DNA of 64,000 bases, from positions 1-64,000 of the forward strand of contig JAVLUG010000004.1 in assembly GCA_031629035.1 (NCBI GenBank), given 5' to 3'. This DNA comes from MVYY01 sp012517575 (lineage in GTDB: Bacteria; Bacteroidota; Bacteroidia; Bacteroidales; Paludibacteraceae). Within the stretch, counting starts at the first letter, position 1, and every line of letters begins with the position of its first letter. Below are positions 52,521-61,055 of this stretch, piece by piece. The position numbers and the translations under genes are program-made. The notes under the pieces were generated by a model. The model had not been told where the DNA came from and ran no database searches. It worked only from the letters and a program-made list of their open reading frames with translations.

Positions 52521-53702
52521 CTAAATTAAGCCGGCTTTTATTTCATTGCGAACGACGGCCATCATGCCTTCCACCTGCGCCAACGCAAACATTCGCCCCA
52601 AAAAGGAATAGCCCGGATTGTAATTTTTTGCGACATCGTCGAGCATGAGTTTTCCGTGATCGACACGCATGGCGACATTCGGATTTTCCTTTTCAAAAAT
52701 GCGGATCAGTTCAATCAGGTTTGCTCTGCCACCCAGATGAGAAGCTTCCACGAAATCGCCGTTTTCCTTGATTTCCGTACTTCGCAAATGGACGAAAAAA
52801 GATTTTTTTGCAAATTTTTTAGCCAAATCGACTACGTCGTTCTGAATTCCGGCACTCAGTGAACCGGCACAGAACGTAAAACCGTTGGCCGGACTCTCTA
52901 CCGATTCCAAAATCCATCGGATATCGTCTTCGTTGCTCACAATGCGCGGCAAACCAAATACGGGAAATGGCGGATCGTCGGGATGAATGCACATCCGAAT
53001 GCCCTGTTTTTCGGCAGTGGGAATGATTTGTTGCAAAAAATACCGAAGATTTTCCCGGAGTTTTTCCCTATCCACGTTTTCATACAAAGTCAGCAACTTT
53101 CGGAAAGCTTCCACCGGATCTTCATTACCGTTAACAATATTTCGACTGATAAAGCTTTGTGTCTTGACTATAATCGTATCAATCAATTCGGTTTTTTCGG
53201 CTTCGGTGATAATGCTGTCCAACTCATTCACTTTTTGCATTTCTTCGGGAGAATAGTCTTTTTCGGCATCCTTTCTCATCAAAATTTTACAGTCGAAATA
53301 CGCAAACTTGACTTTGTCGAAATAGAGGGTTTGCGTGCCATCAGGCAATGTTTTATGCAAATCGGTTCGCACCCAGTCTATCACCGGCATGAAATTGTAA
53401 CAAACGGTATGAATGCCGGCTTTGCCCAAATTTTTGAGCGTTTGTTTGTAATTTTCAATCAATAAATCCCTGTCTTTCCCGCCATATTTTATCGATTCCG
53501 AAACCGGCACACTTTCCACCACAGACCAATGCAACCCGGCATCTTCAATAAATTTTTTCAAATCAAGGATATCTTCCGTTTTCCAAATTTCGTCGCTTGG
53601 AACATTATAAAGCGACGTTACAATTCCTTCCACGCCAATTTGTCGCAGCATGTCGAGTGTGATAGGATCTTTTTTCCCAAACCATCTCCACGTTTTTTCC
53701 AT
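52521..53702 (-). CDS. uxuA: Mannonate dehydratase
   Basis: The 393-residue enzyme converts D-mannonate to 2-keto-3-deoxygluconate in glucuronate catabolism. UxuA signatures are present: MEKTWRWFGKKDPITLDMLRQIGVEGIVTSL at the start, the metal-site segments ICIHPDDPPFPVFGLPRIVS and FCAGSLSAG, VHLRSTEI, and the C-terminal MRVDHGKLMLDD with GYSFLGRMFALAQVEGMM. It is the last gene of the xylan operon, 16 bp after GH3. Its presence fits use of glucuronic acid freed by the GH67 enzyme; uronate isomerase and mannonate oxidoreductase are not in the window. Confidence 0.97.
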   Translation of the reverse strand: MEKTWRWFGKKDPITLDMLRQIGVEGIVTSLYNVPSDEIWKTEDILDLKKFIEDAGLHWSVVESVPVSESIKYGGKDRDLLIENYKQTLKNLGKAGIHTVCYNFMPVIDWVRTDLHKTLPDGTQTLYFDKVKFAYFDCKILMRKDAEKDYSPEEMQKVNELDSIITEAEKTELIDTIIVKTQSFISRNIVNGNEDPVEAFRKLLTLYENVDREKLRENLRYFLQQIIPTAEKQGIRMCIHPDDPPFPVFGLPRIVSNEDDIRWILESVESPANGFTFCAGSLSAGIQNDVVDLAKKFAKKSFFVHLRSTEIKENGDFVEASHLGGRANLIELIRIFEKENPNVAMRVDHGKLMLDDVAKNYNPGYSFLGRMFALAQVEGMMAVVRNEIKAGLI

Positions 53703-53718
53703 ATCGAATCAACCAAAA

Positions 53719-56361
53719 TTATTCGTTTATATAAAATTTGTCGCCGGTTACCTCAACACTTTTTTGAACGACCTTCGCTGCAGCAATTGATTTTTCATCG
53801 GGTTGCTTTCCGCCGACAGAAATCAACACCTTGCCGGCCTCTACGAGTGGGATGTTTTCTTCGTTGCGTGCAGCAAATTGATTGGGTTTGAGCAGGAAAT
53901 CAACCGTTTTGGTCTCGCCGGCTTTCAAATAGATTCGTCGAAATCCCTGCAAAGCCCGAATCGGCGTCCGGAGTTTGCTGTCGGGCAAAGAAACATACAG
54001 TTGAACCACTTCCTCGCCGTCTCTTTTCCCCGAATTGGTAACTTCCACCGAAACGGGAATATTTTCTCCCGATTTAACCGACGTCGGAATGCTCTTTAAA
54101 CGGTAATTAAACGTTGTAAAACTCAATCCGTACCCAAATTCGTACAACGGATCGCCTCCGAAATAACGGTAGGTTTTTCCCTGCATGTCGTAGTTTTCGA
54201 AAGCCGGAATTTGATGAATGTCTTTATAGAAAGTAACCGGTAACCGTCCCGCGGGATTGTAGTCGCCAAAAATCACGTCGGCAATCGCTGTTCCACCCGC
54301 TTGACCCGGATACCAGGCTTCGAGTATGGCCGGAATGTTTTCGTTCTCCCAATTAACAGCCAATGCACTTCCGTTGAGCAGAACCAGCACCGTCGGTTTC
54401 CCGAGTTTTACAATTTCCTGCATCAATTCGGTTTGAACTTGCGGTAATTTGATGTCGGTACGGTCGCCTTTGTAAAAACCATCAATATTGATATTTAACT
54501 CTTCTCCTTCCAACGAAGGACTTAATCCCATGCAAAGAACTAGCACATCAGATTTTTTTGCCAAATCCAATGCTTCCTTTTTCAAATCTCTTCCCGGAAC
54601 ATCCCATAAAAGTCGAACATAAGGATATTCACTGTCTTTTTGAACGTATTCCAATTCAATTTCGTACGGTTTTCCTTTTTCAAGTAACACCTTTTCAAAT
54701 CCTTTTTTGGCATGATGCACACTTTGACCAAAATTTAACACTTTTCCGTCCAATGTCAACTTAAAACCACTGAATGCTTCACCTCCGATAGCATAAGTTC
54801 CACTAACCGGAGGAACAATCACACCTCGCCATCGAACTGAAAATTGATCGTAATTCATATCAGAAAATGGAGCCGTTGTTCCCCACGTAAAATCTATTTT
54901 TTTATCGATACGAATATGTTTTGGCTTTCCTTGCCATTGGGAATTATCAAAATATTCGGCTCGTAATCCTTTTGTTTTCAAACTTTTATCAGAATAAAAA
55001 CATTCGTCGGAAATTGGTGTCAAATAGGGAAATTCATCCGTCCATCGGCAACCCAACGCATATTTTACTGCTGCTTTTGGCAATTTTTCTCTGATTCCTT
55101 TCAAAGGCGTTATTTTCATGGAAGGATAACCATTGTAATTTCCCAATAATATCTCTTCGTTATCAGCATTGGGTCCAATAACTGCCACTTTTCGAATATT
55201 TTTTGAGAAAGGAAGCAAATTTTTATCGTTCTTGAGCAATACCATTGATTTACGCGCAGCTTCCAAAGCCAGTAACCGATGTTTTTCACAATCAACTACA
55301 CTGATTGGAATTTGAGCATACTTCACTTCTTTGTCGGGATCAAACATTCCGAGTTGCATCCTTGCCAACAACAATCTTTTGACTGATACATCAATTTCCG
55401 ATTCGGTAATCAAATTCTTTTTTACGGCATCCACTAAATACTTGTAAGTATCTCCACAGTTCAAATCTGTTCCAGCTTTCACTGCTTTGGCAGCAGCTTC
55501 TTCAGGCGTTTCAACTATATGGTGGGCATTTTTCCAATAAAAATCGCCAACGGCATCGCAATCGGAAACAATATATCCCTTCAAACCCCATTTGTTTCTC
55601 AAAATATCCTCCACATACTTGCTGCCACAGCAAGGTTCACCGTTCAAACGCTGATAGGCACACATTACCGAATAAACGTCGGCTTCTTCTACTGACCGCT
55701 TAAAATGAGGCAGATAAGTTTCTGCCATATCGTATTCTTTGGGATGCACGTCAAAAGAATGACGAACCGCTTCCGGCCCGCTGTGGACCGCAAAATGTTT
55801 TGCCGTCGCCACCAATTTCAAATATTTTGGATCGTCGCCCTGCAAACCTTTGATAAACGGAATAGCCATTTCGGCAGTAAGGAAAGGATCTTCGCCGTAG
55901 GTTTCCATGCCTCTTCCCCAACGCGGATCGCGAAAGATATTGATATTGGGACTCCAGAAAGTCAATCCCTGATAAATTCCACGCTTTCCTTTCGAAACAT
56001 AATCGTGATGTTTGGCACGAGCTTCGTCGGAAATCGCTGTAGCAATATCGAACATTTCGTCGGCATCCCACATGGCAGCCATCCCGATTGCTTGCGGAAA
56101 GACGGTTGCCAATCCCGAACGTGCCACGCCATGCAGGCATTCGTTCCACCAGTTGTAAGCCGGTATCCCCAATCGCTCGATGGCCGGCGAATTGTTTTGC
56201 ATCAAACTGACTTTTTCTTCCAATGTCAACCGCGAAAGCAAATCGTTTGCTCGTTCTTCAAAAGTTAACGACGTATTCAAATAAGGTTCAACAGCCTGTG
56301 AATGAAACGAAAAAACAAGAGAAAATGTAAAAAATAGAAAGATTAGATTTGATTTTTTCAC
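53719..56361 (-). CDS. Glycoside hydrolase family 3 beta-glycosidase with PA14 domain
   Basis: Called from the GTG at 56361 (read VKKSNLIFLFFTFSLVFSFHSQA, a signal peptide); the first ATG at 56442 lies inside the previous gene. About 880 residues. The N-terminal GH3 barrel has KHFAVHSGPEAVRHSFD and the nucleophile Asp in GYIVSDCDAVGDF. The C-terminal alpha/beta sandwich is split by a PA14 domain (GLRAEYFDNSQWQGKP ... YPYVRLLWDVPG). An Fn3-like end follows (VTNSGKRDGEEVVQLYVS). Context (GH10, GH11, GH67) favours beta-xylosidase acting on xylo-oligosaccharides in the periplasm; beta-glucosidase cannot be excluded. Confidence 0.88.
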   Translation of the reverse strand: MKKSNLIFLFFTFSLVFSFHSQAVEPYLNTSLTFEERANDLLSRLTLEEKVSLMQNNSPAIERLGIPAYNWWNECLHGVARSGLATVFPQAIGMAAMWDADEMFDIATAISDEARAKHHDYVSKGKRGIYQGLTFWSPNINIFRDPRWGRGMETYGEDPFLTAEMAIPFIKGLQGDDPKYLKLVATAKHFAVHSGPEAVRHSFDVHPKEYDMAETYLPHFKRSVEEADVYSVMCAYQRLNGEPCCGSKYVEDILRNKWGLKGYIVSDCDAVGDFYWKNAHHIVETPEEAAAKAVKAGTDLNCGDTYKYLVDAVKKNLITESEIDVSVKRLLLARMQLGMFDPDKEVKYAQIPISVVDCEKHRLLALEAARKSMVLLKNDKNLLPFSKNIRKVAVIGPNADNEEILLGNYNGYPSMKITPLKGIREKLPKAAVKYALGCRWTDEFPYLTPISDECFYSDKSLKTKGLRAEYFDNSQWQGKPKHIRIDKKIDFTWGTTAPFSDMNYDQFSVRWRGVIVPPVSGTYAIGGEAFSGFKLTLDGKVLNFGQSVHHAKKGFEKVLLEKGKPYEIELEYVQKDSEYPYVRLLWDVPGRDLKKEALDLAKKSDVLVLCMGLSPSLEGEELNINIDGFYKGDRTDIKLPQVQTELMQEIVKLGKPTVLVLLNGSALAVNWENENIPAILEAWYPGQAGGTAIADVIFGDYNPAGRLPVTFYKDIHQIPAFENYDMQGKTYRYFGGDPLYEFGYGLSFTTFNYRLKSIPTSVKSGENIPVSVEVTNSGKRDGEEVVQLYVSLPDSKLRTPIRALQGFRRIYLKAGETKTVDFLLKPNQFAARNEENIPLVEAGKVLISVGGKQPDEKSIAAAKVVQKSVEVTGDKFYINE

Positions 56362-56404
56362 AATAAAAACGGAATTAAAAATTTTACGATTGGGAAATTT
56401 TTTT

Positions 56405-57382
56405 CTATTCAGCCATTCCATCAATAGTTTTGATGGTTCCATCCGGATTATATTCCAATTCGATCACTTTCATGCTGCGTAACCAGGTTTTACTGCCGGA
56501 AGGCACGCTATCATGGTGGAAAAGATACCATTTTCCCTGAAATTCGACAATGGAATGGTGTGTAGTCCAACCAATTACCGGCGTTAAAATGACTCCTTTG
56601 TAAGTAAATGGTCCGTAAGGATTATCGCCAATGGCATAACACAACAAATGAGTATCTCCGGTTGAATAAGAAAAATAATATTTCCCGTTGTATTTGTGCA
56701 TCCAGGATGCCTCAAAAAAACGTCGGTTGTGATCGCCGGCTTTTAACGGTTCTCCATTCTCATCCAAAATAACCACATCACGAGGTTCTTCTGCAAAGTT
56801 AAGCATATCTTCGCTTAATTTCACAACTCTTGCACAAAGAGCCGGTTCATCATCTTTAGGTTCATGACCACATTCAATGGCTTTGTTGTTGCGATAACGC
56901 TGCAATTGTCCACCCCAAAGTCCGCCAAAATACATGTAATAATTTCCATCATCATCCTGAAGCACACACGGATCGATGGAATAACTTCCGTTGATGGGAT
57001 GATCTTCCGGAATAAATGGTCCTTCAGGCTTATCACTTACGGCTACGCCAATGTGAAAAACGTTATTTTTATCTTTCAGCGAAAAATAAAGGTAATATTT
57101 CCCGTTTTTGTAAGCAACGTCCGAATCCCAAAGTTGACGACCTGCCCAAGGAATACTTTTCACATCGAGAATGACTCCGTGATCTGTTACTTCACCATCA
57201 ATGGAATCCATTGAAAAAACGTGATAATCGCGCATATCAAAATGGTCGCCGTTATCATTTTCCGGAATGCCCGCATCAATATCGTGCGAAGGATAAATAT
57301 AAATTTTTCCGTTAAATACATGTGCCGAAGGATCTGCCATATAGACGTCTGGTTCGTTAATTAGATATCTTGCCTTTTTCAT
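56405..57382 (-). CDS. Glycoside hydrolase family 43 enzyme
   Basis: A 325-residue five-bladed beta-propeller enzyme without a signal peptide, so probably cytoplasmic. The three catalytic acids are visible: base Asp in VYMADPSAHVFNGK, pKa-modulating Asp in YSIDPCVLQDDDGNYYMYFGG, and acid Glu in RRFFEASWMHKYNGKYYFSYST. Family members are beta-xylosidases and alpha-L-arabinofuranosidases; which applies here is not decided by sequence. It would process oligosaccharides imported by the GPH symporter encoded in the same operon. Confidence 0.9.
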   Translation of the reverse strand: MKKARYLINEPDVYMADPSAHVFNGKIYIYPSHDIDAGIPENDNGDHFDMRDYHVFSMDSIDGEVTDHGVILDVKSIPWAGRQLWDSDVAYKNGKYYLYFSLKDKNNVFHIGVAVSDKPEGPFIPEDHPINGSYSIDPCVLQDDDGNYYMYFGGLWGGQLQRYRNNKAIECGHEPKDDEPALCARVVKLSEDMLNFAEEPRDVVILDENGEPLKAGDHNRRFFEASWMHKYNGKYYFSYSTGDTHLLCYAIGDNPYGPFTYKGVILTPVIGWTTHHSIVEFQGKWYLFHHDSVPSGSKTWLRSMKVIELEYNPDGTIKTIDGMAE

Positions 57383-57438
57383 TGTTTTGATTTTTAATTA
57401 GTTATTACTTTTTGTGTTTTCAATTCATTTTGATAAAC

Positions 57439-58368
57439 TTACAATTTGATTATTTTCTGAGCAAATTCTTGACCGTCATTTACAATTTTCAACAAATAAA
57501 GTCCAGCTTGAAAATTTCTCATATCGATTTGAATTTCAGAATTTCCTGTTTCTAATGCGAACAATTGCATTCCATCCATTGAAAATAAATTTATTTCACT
57601 TTGTGAATTTTCTTGAGGTAATGAAATTAAAAGATTTTCCTTTACCGGATTGGGACAGATTTGGAGATTGATTGCCTTATTCGTATGAACTTGAGAAGTT
57701 GAATTCGCTTCACTAACGGTAATATTTGAACTTCCACTGCTTTGATATCCTTCGGTTTCCATTATTTGATAATCCCAAGTAGTTCCCAACTTCATGCCAT
57801 AACTTTCCCACGCTTTGATATGATTGCTGAAAGTAATGATTCCACTTGTGCGTTTCGTTGTACGAACACTCCAATACTGATAAAAAGTTGCCGTTCCAAC
57901 AATGGAAGGTTGATTAACCCGTCGCGTTTTGTAGATATTGTATGTTCCGCCATCCGAAGTAAACGAGCCCAACGGCGATCCGCCAGGAGGCGTCCATGCT
58001 CCATAATTTTCGACCACATAATATTCAATCAAATCATTTTTGGTCCATCCGTAAAGTGCCAAATATCCATTGCTTCCTCCATCGAAAGTGCCGGAAAAGT
58101 TGACCGATCTGTTTGATCCGGTTCTCCAGCCTTTACCACACGTGAAATTGTTGCAATTATTCCATGTTACACTATAATTGCCCCCGCTGCCCAAAGTCAT
58201 CACAACCGAACCACCTCCTGCATTCCAAAAGGAATAGAAATATCCGTTGTTCGTTCCTTGCTGATTGGTAGTAACTGTTTGTGCCTCCAGAAATTGCATT
58301 TCAAATAAAAGCAAGGACAAAGGAACAATGAAAAATCTCGAAATATACCTGTTTTTGAATAAATTCAT
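57439..58368 (-). CDS. GH11 endo-1,4-beta-xylanase with T9SS sorting domain
   Basis: The 309-residue enzyme has a signal peptide and a compact GH11 jelly-roll (residues ~30-225) with both catalytic glutamates: nucleophile in LIEYYVVENYG and acid/base in IMETEGYQSSGSS. The xylan-groove residues WTKNDLIEYY and KRTSGIITFSNHIKAWESYGM are standard. The last ~70 residues (NLQICPNPVKENLLISL ... GLYLLKIVNDGQEFAQKIIKL) are a type A T9SS domain, so it is exported across the outer membrane to attack polymeric xylan outside. It lies 17 bp after the GH10 gene. Confidence 0.95.
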   Translation of the reverse strand: MNLFKNRYISRFFIVPLSLLLFEMQFLEAQTVTTNQQGTNNGYFYSFWNAGGGSVVMTLGSGGNYSVTWNNCNNFTCGKGWRTGSNRSVNFSGTFDGGSNGYLALYGWTKNDLIEYYVVENYGAWTPPGGSPLGSFTSDGGTYNIYKTRRVNQPSIVGTATFYQYWSVRTTKRTSGIITFSNHIKAWESYGMKLGTTWDYQIMETEGYQSSGSSNITVSEANSTSQVHTNKAINLQICPNPVKENLLISLPQENSQSEINLFSMDGMQLFALETGNSEIQIDMRNFQAGLYLLKIVNDGQEFAQKIIKL

Positions 58369-58385
58369 GGAATCTTTTTTTAAAA

Positions 58386-59522
58386 TTATTTAATGGATTT
58401 GGCTTCTTTTATAATGGTTTCTACAATTGGTTTTGGTTGATAATTGCGGTCGAATAACAACGGATAATCCGTTCGTCCGGGAACCGGCCAGTTGTTTCTC
58501 CAGCTTTGACCGTCAGTAAGCCCCCAAATGGTTACTCTCTTTATTTTGTCGGCGTGTTTCAAAAATAGTTTGAAAAAGGCAGCATAACGGTCGTGAGCCG
58601 CTTGTGCAACAGAATCCGGTAAACCGTCGGGATAAGGATTCAATTGTTTCTGATATTCATAACTTAAGGCCACATCTGCAGAAACTTTAGAGCCAGGTGA
58701 AGGCAGCACAGTTAAATCCAATTCGGTAATCATTACTTTGACTCCTGTACCGGAAAATGCGACAATACTTTTTTCTTCTTCATCCAGCGTAGGAAAATCC
58801 ATCGTCATATGTCCCTGCATGCCAATTCCATCAATTTTTACTCCTTGCGATTGGAGGTTTTTTACCATTTTGACAACAGCGTCCCGTTTTTCCTTTTTAG
58901 ACATGGAATAGTCGTTATAGTAAAGTTCTGCTTTCGGATCAGCTTCGTGGGCAAACTTAAATGCCAGACGTATGTAATCTTCACCAATAATCTGATAAAA
59001 TTTACTTTTGCGGAAAGATCCATCATCTTCAATGGCTTCGTTTACTACATCCCAACCATTTACACGCCCTTTGTAACGTTCAACGACGGTGTAAATGTGA
59101 TTTTTCATTCGTTCGATCAGCACATCGCGTGAAACGTCTTTCCCGTCTTTATCCACAAAAAACCATTTCGGTGCCTGCGAATGCCAGATAAGTGTGTGTC
59201 CGACGATAAACATATTGTTTTTTTGTCCAAAATCAACGTATTGGTCTGCCAAGGTAAAATCAAATTTCCCCTCCTCGGGTTGCAAAATTTCACTTTTCAT
59301 ACAATTCTCAGGAGTAATCGAATTGAAATGTTGCTTGATTAATCTCACTCCGGCCGTATCTTTTCCGGTAATTTGATTCGCATTCATGGCGACTCCAATT
59401 AAAAATTTCCCTTTTAAAGCGTCTTTGAGCGAATTTTCCGATTTGCGTTCTCCTGCCATGCAATCAGCCAATAAAATTGTAATAAGAAGAGATATTACAA
59501 AGTAATGCGATTTCAGTTTCAT
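58386..59522 (-). CDS. GH10 endo-1,4-beta-xylanase
   Basis: The 378-residue TIM-barrel xylanase has the acid/base Glu in WDVVNEAIED and the nucleophile Glu in KVMITELDLTVLP. Substrate-site motifs HTLIWHSQAPKWF, YYNDYSM and GIGMQGHMTMD are also present. The signal segment ends LLADCMAG, which has a Cys but Asp at -1, so lipidation is uncertain. GH10 enzymes cut decorated and short xylans, complementing the GH11 enzyme encoded next. It is located in the periplasm or at the outer membrane. Confidence 0.95.
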   Translation of the reverse strand: MKLKSHYFVISLLITILLADCMAGERKSENSLKDALKGKFLIGVAMNANQITGKDTAGVRLIKQHFNSITPENCMKSEILQPEEGKFDFTLADQYVDFGQKNNMFIVGHTLIWHSQAPKWFFVDKDGKDVSRDVLIERMKNHIYTVVERYKGRVNGWDVVNEAIEDDGSFRKSKFYQIIGEDYIRLAFKFAHEADPKAELYYNDYSMSKKEKRDAVVKMVKNLQSQGVKIDGIGMQGHMTMDFPTLDEEEKSIVAFSGTGVKVMITELDLTVLPSPGSKVSADVALSYEYQKQLNPYPDGLPDSVAQAAHDRYAAFFKLFLKHADKIKRVTIWGLTDGQSWRNNWPVPGRTDYPLLFDRNYQPKPIVETIIKEAKSIK

Positions 59523-59545
59523 AAAAAAGATATTTAGTATGTTTA

Positions 59546-61024
59546 TTAATTATTTTTTCTTCTTTCTTCCAATTCTACCTGAATACGTTCGTTTAATTTT
59601 TTGGAAATAGGATAGAAAAACAACCCTACCACTCCAATCATAAAGGTTATTGCCGGAATAAGTCCTGCAGATAATTTTATACCAAATACAGCTGACGTTG
59701 TTTGTATTTGATTGGGAACAAATCCGAAAGCATCGATAATGGAGCCGCAAATAGCGCCCCCGATACCTAATCCGGCTTTCAGAGCAAAAACAATTCCGGC
59801 AAAAACCAATCCTGTGGCTCGCCGATAATTGATCCATTCGGAATAATCGGCAACATCCGCAATCATAGCCCAAAGCAACGGAATAGTAGGAGCGTAGGCA
59901 AGACTTTTCAGAATATTTATCAAGAAAATGGTTTCAATGTTTTTTGGCGATACAAAAAAGAAAAGAGAGGTGAAGACGGCTGTCAGGGTCAAACAAACCA
60001 AAAATATATTTCTTTTGCCGAAAATATTTGATAGAAATTGTGACAGCAAAATAACGCCTAATAGAGTTACGACTTGACCTACCATATTGAACAGACTGAA
60101 ACCAACTGCGAAAACATGATCCGGATCGTTGGCTATCAACCCGAAAGCATTCAAAAATTGGTGCCAGGCACCATAATTTTGTCCCGATTCATTGATTAAA
60201 CCAACATTTCGGAGAAATGAGAACAAAGAATTTTTATCGACTACATAATTGAAATAATACGACATACTGCTTCCCCACATAGCAAGTGTAATGAATAAAA
60301 AGAGTGTCAACACAAACATGGCTTTCCAGGGTTTGTTGCTGAAAATGTCTTTGAAATCCTGCTTGACTGAAGTTTTTTGATTGGCAGGAGGAGAAATTCT
60401 TTCTTTTGCACTTAAGAAAGTAATGATTAAAAATACGACCATCACAACTGCAAAAATGGAAATGGTAGTCAACCAACCTTTTTGAGGATTTCCCTGTCCA
60501 AATTTTCCTACGAGTGGCAATGTCAATCCCTGCACAACAAAAGTTGCGATTGTGGCCATGATAAAACGATAGGTCGAAATGCTGGTTCGTTCTTTGATAT
60601 CGCCGGTCATTACGCCACTCAACGAAGAGTAGGGTGTATTGTTAAACGAATAGAGTGTCATCAACAACAGATAAGTTATGCCGGCATACCAAACTTTTCC
60701 TCCCTGAGAAATATTGGGTGTAAAATAAACCAGTACAAAAAATAGAGCAAAAGGAACTGCAGTCCAAAGAATCCAGGGACGATATTTTCCCCAGCGAGTG
60801 TTGGTTCGGTCGGACAAAATACCGACTACAGGATCGATAAATGCATCCACTATGCTGGCAATCAGCAAAATCAGTCCGGCAGTTGTTGCTTTTAAACCAA
60901 ATGTATCCGTATAAAAAAACAACTGAAACATCATGGTCATTTGAAAGACCAGATTGGCAGCACCATCGCCTAAACTATAACCTATTTTTTCTCCCAGTGA
61001 GACTTTTTGTGAAGTTGATTTCAT
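59546..61024 (-). CDS. GPH-family glycoside:cation symporter (xyloside type)
   Basis: A 492-residue inner-membrane transporter with about 12 helices. The GPH hallmarks are the N-terminal GEKIGYSLGDGAANLVFQ and the loop DPVVGILSDRTNTRWGKYRPWILW, as in MelB and XynP. An acidic Asp in helix 2 (SIVDAFIDPVVG) is the cation-site candidate. Between xylanases and the esterase it most likely imports xylobiose, xylo-oligosaccharides or aldouronates with sodium or protons. Exact substrate unknown. Confidence 0.92.
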   Translation of the reverse strand: MKSTSQKVSLGEKIGYSLGDGAANLVFQMTMMFQLFFYTDTFGLKATTAGLILLIASIVDAFIDPVVGILSDRTNTRWGKYRPWILWTAVPFALFFVLVYFTPNISQGGKVWYAGITYLLLMTLYSFNNTPYSSLSGVMTGDIKERTSISTYRFIMATIATFVVQGLTLPLVGKFGQGNPQKGWLTTISIFAVVMVVFLIITFLSAKERISPPANQKTSVKQDFKDIFSNKPWKAMFVLTLFLFITLAMWGSSMSYYFNYVVDKNSLFSFLRNVGLINESGQNYGAWHQFLNAFGLIANDPDHVFAVGFSLFNMVGQVVTLLGVILLSQFLSNIFGKRNIFLVCLTLTAVFTSLFFFVSPKNIETIFLINILKSLAYAPTIPLLWAMIADVADYSEWINYRRATGLVFAGIVFALKAGLGIGGAICGSIIDAFGFVPNQIQTTSAVFGIKLSAGLIPAITFMIGVVGLFFYPISKKLNERIQVELEERRKNN

Positions 61025-61055
61025 ATTCTATATTTTTACATTAATAATTTCAATT

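Noticed and set aside
56362..56442. ATG start of the GH3 gene at 56442
   Set aside because: It would overlap the GH43 coding end by 38 bp and put 27 residues before the signal peptide; the GTG at 56361 fits better.
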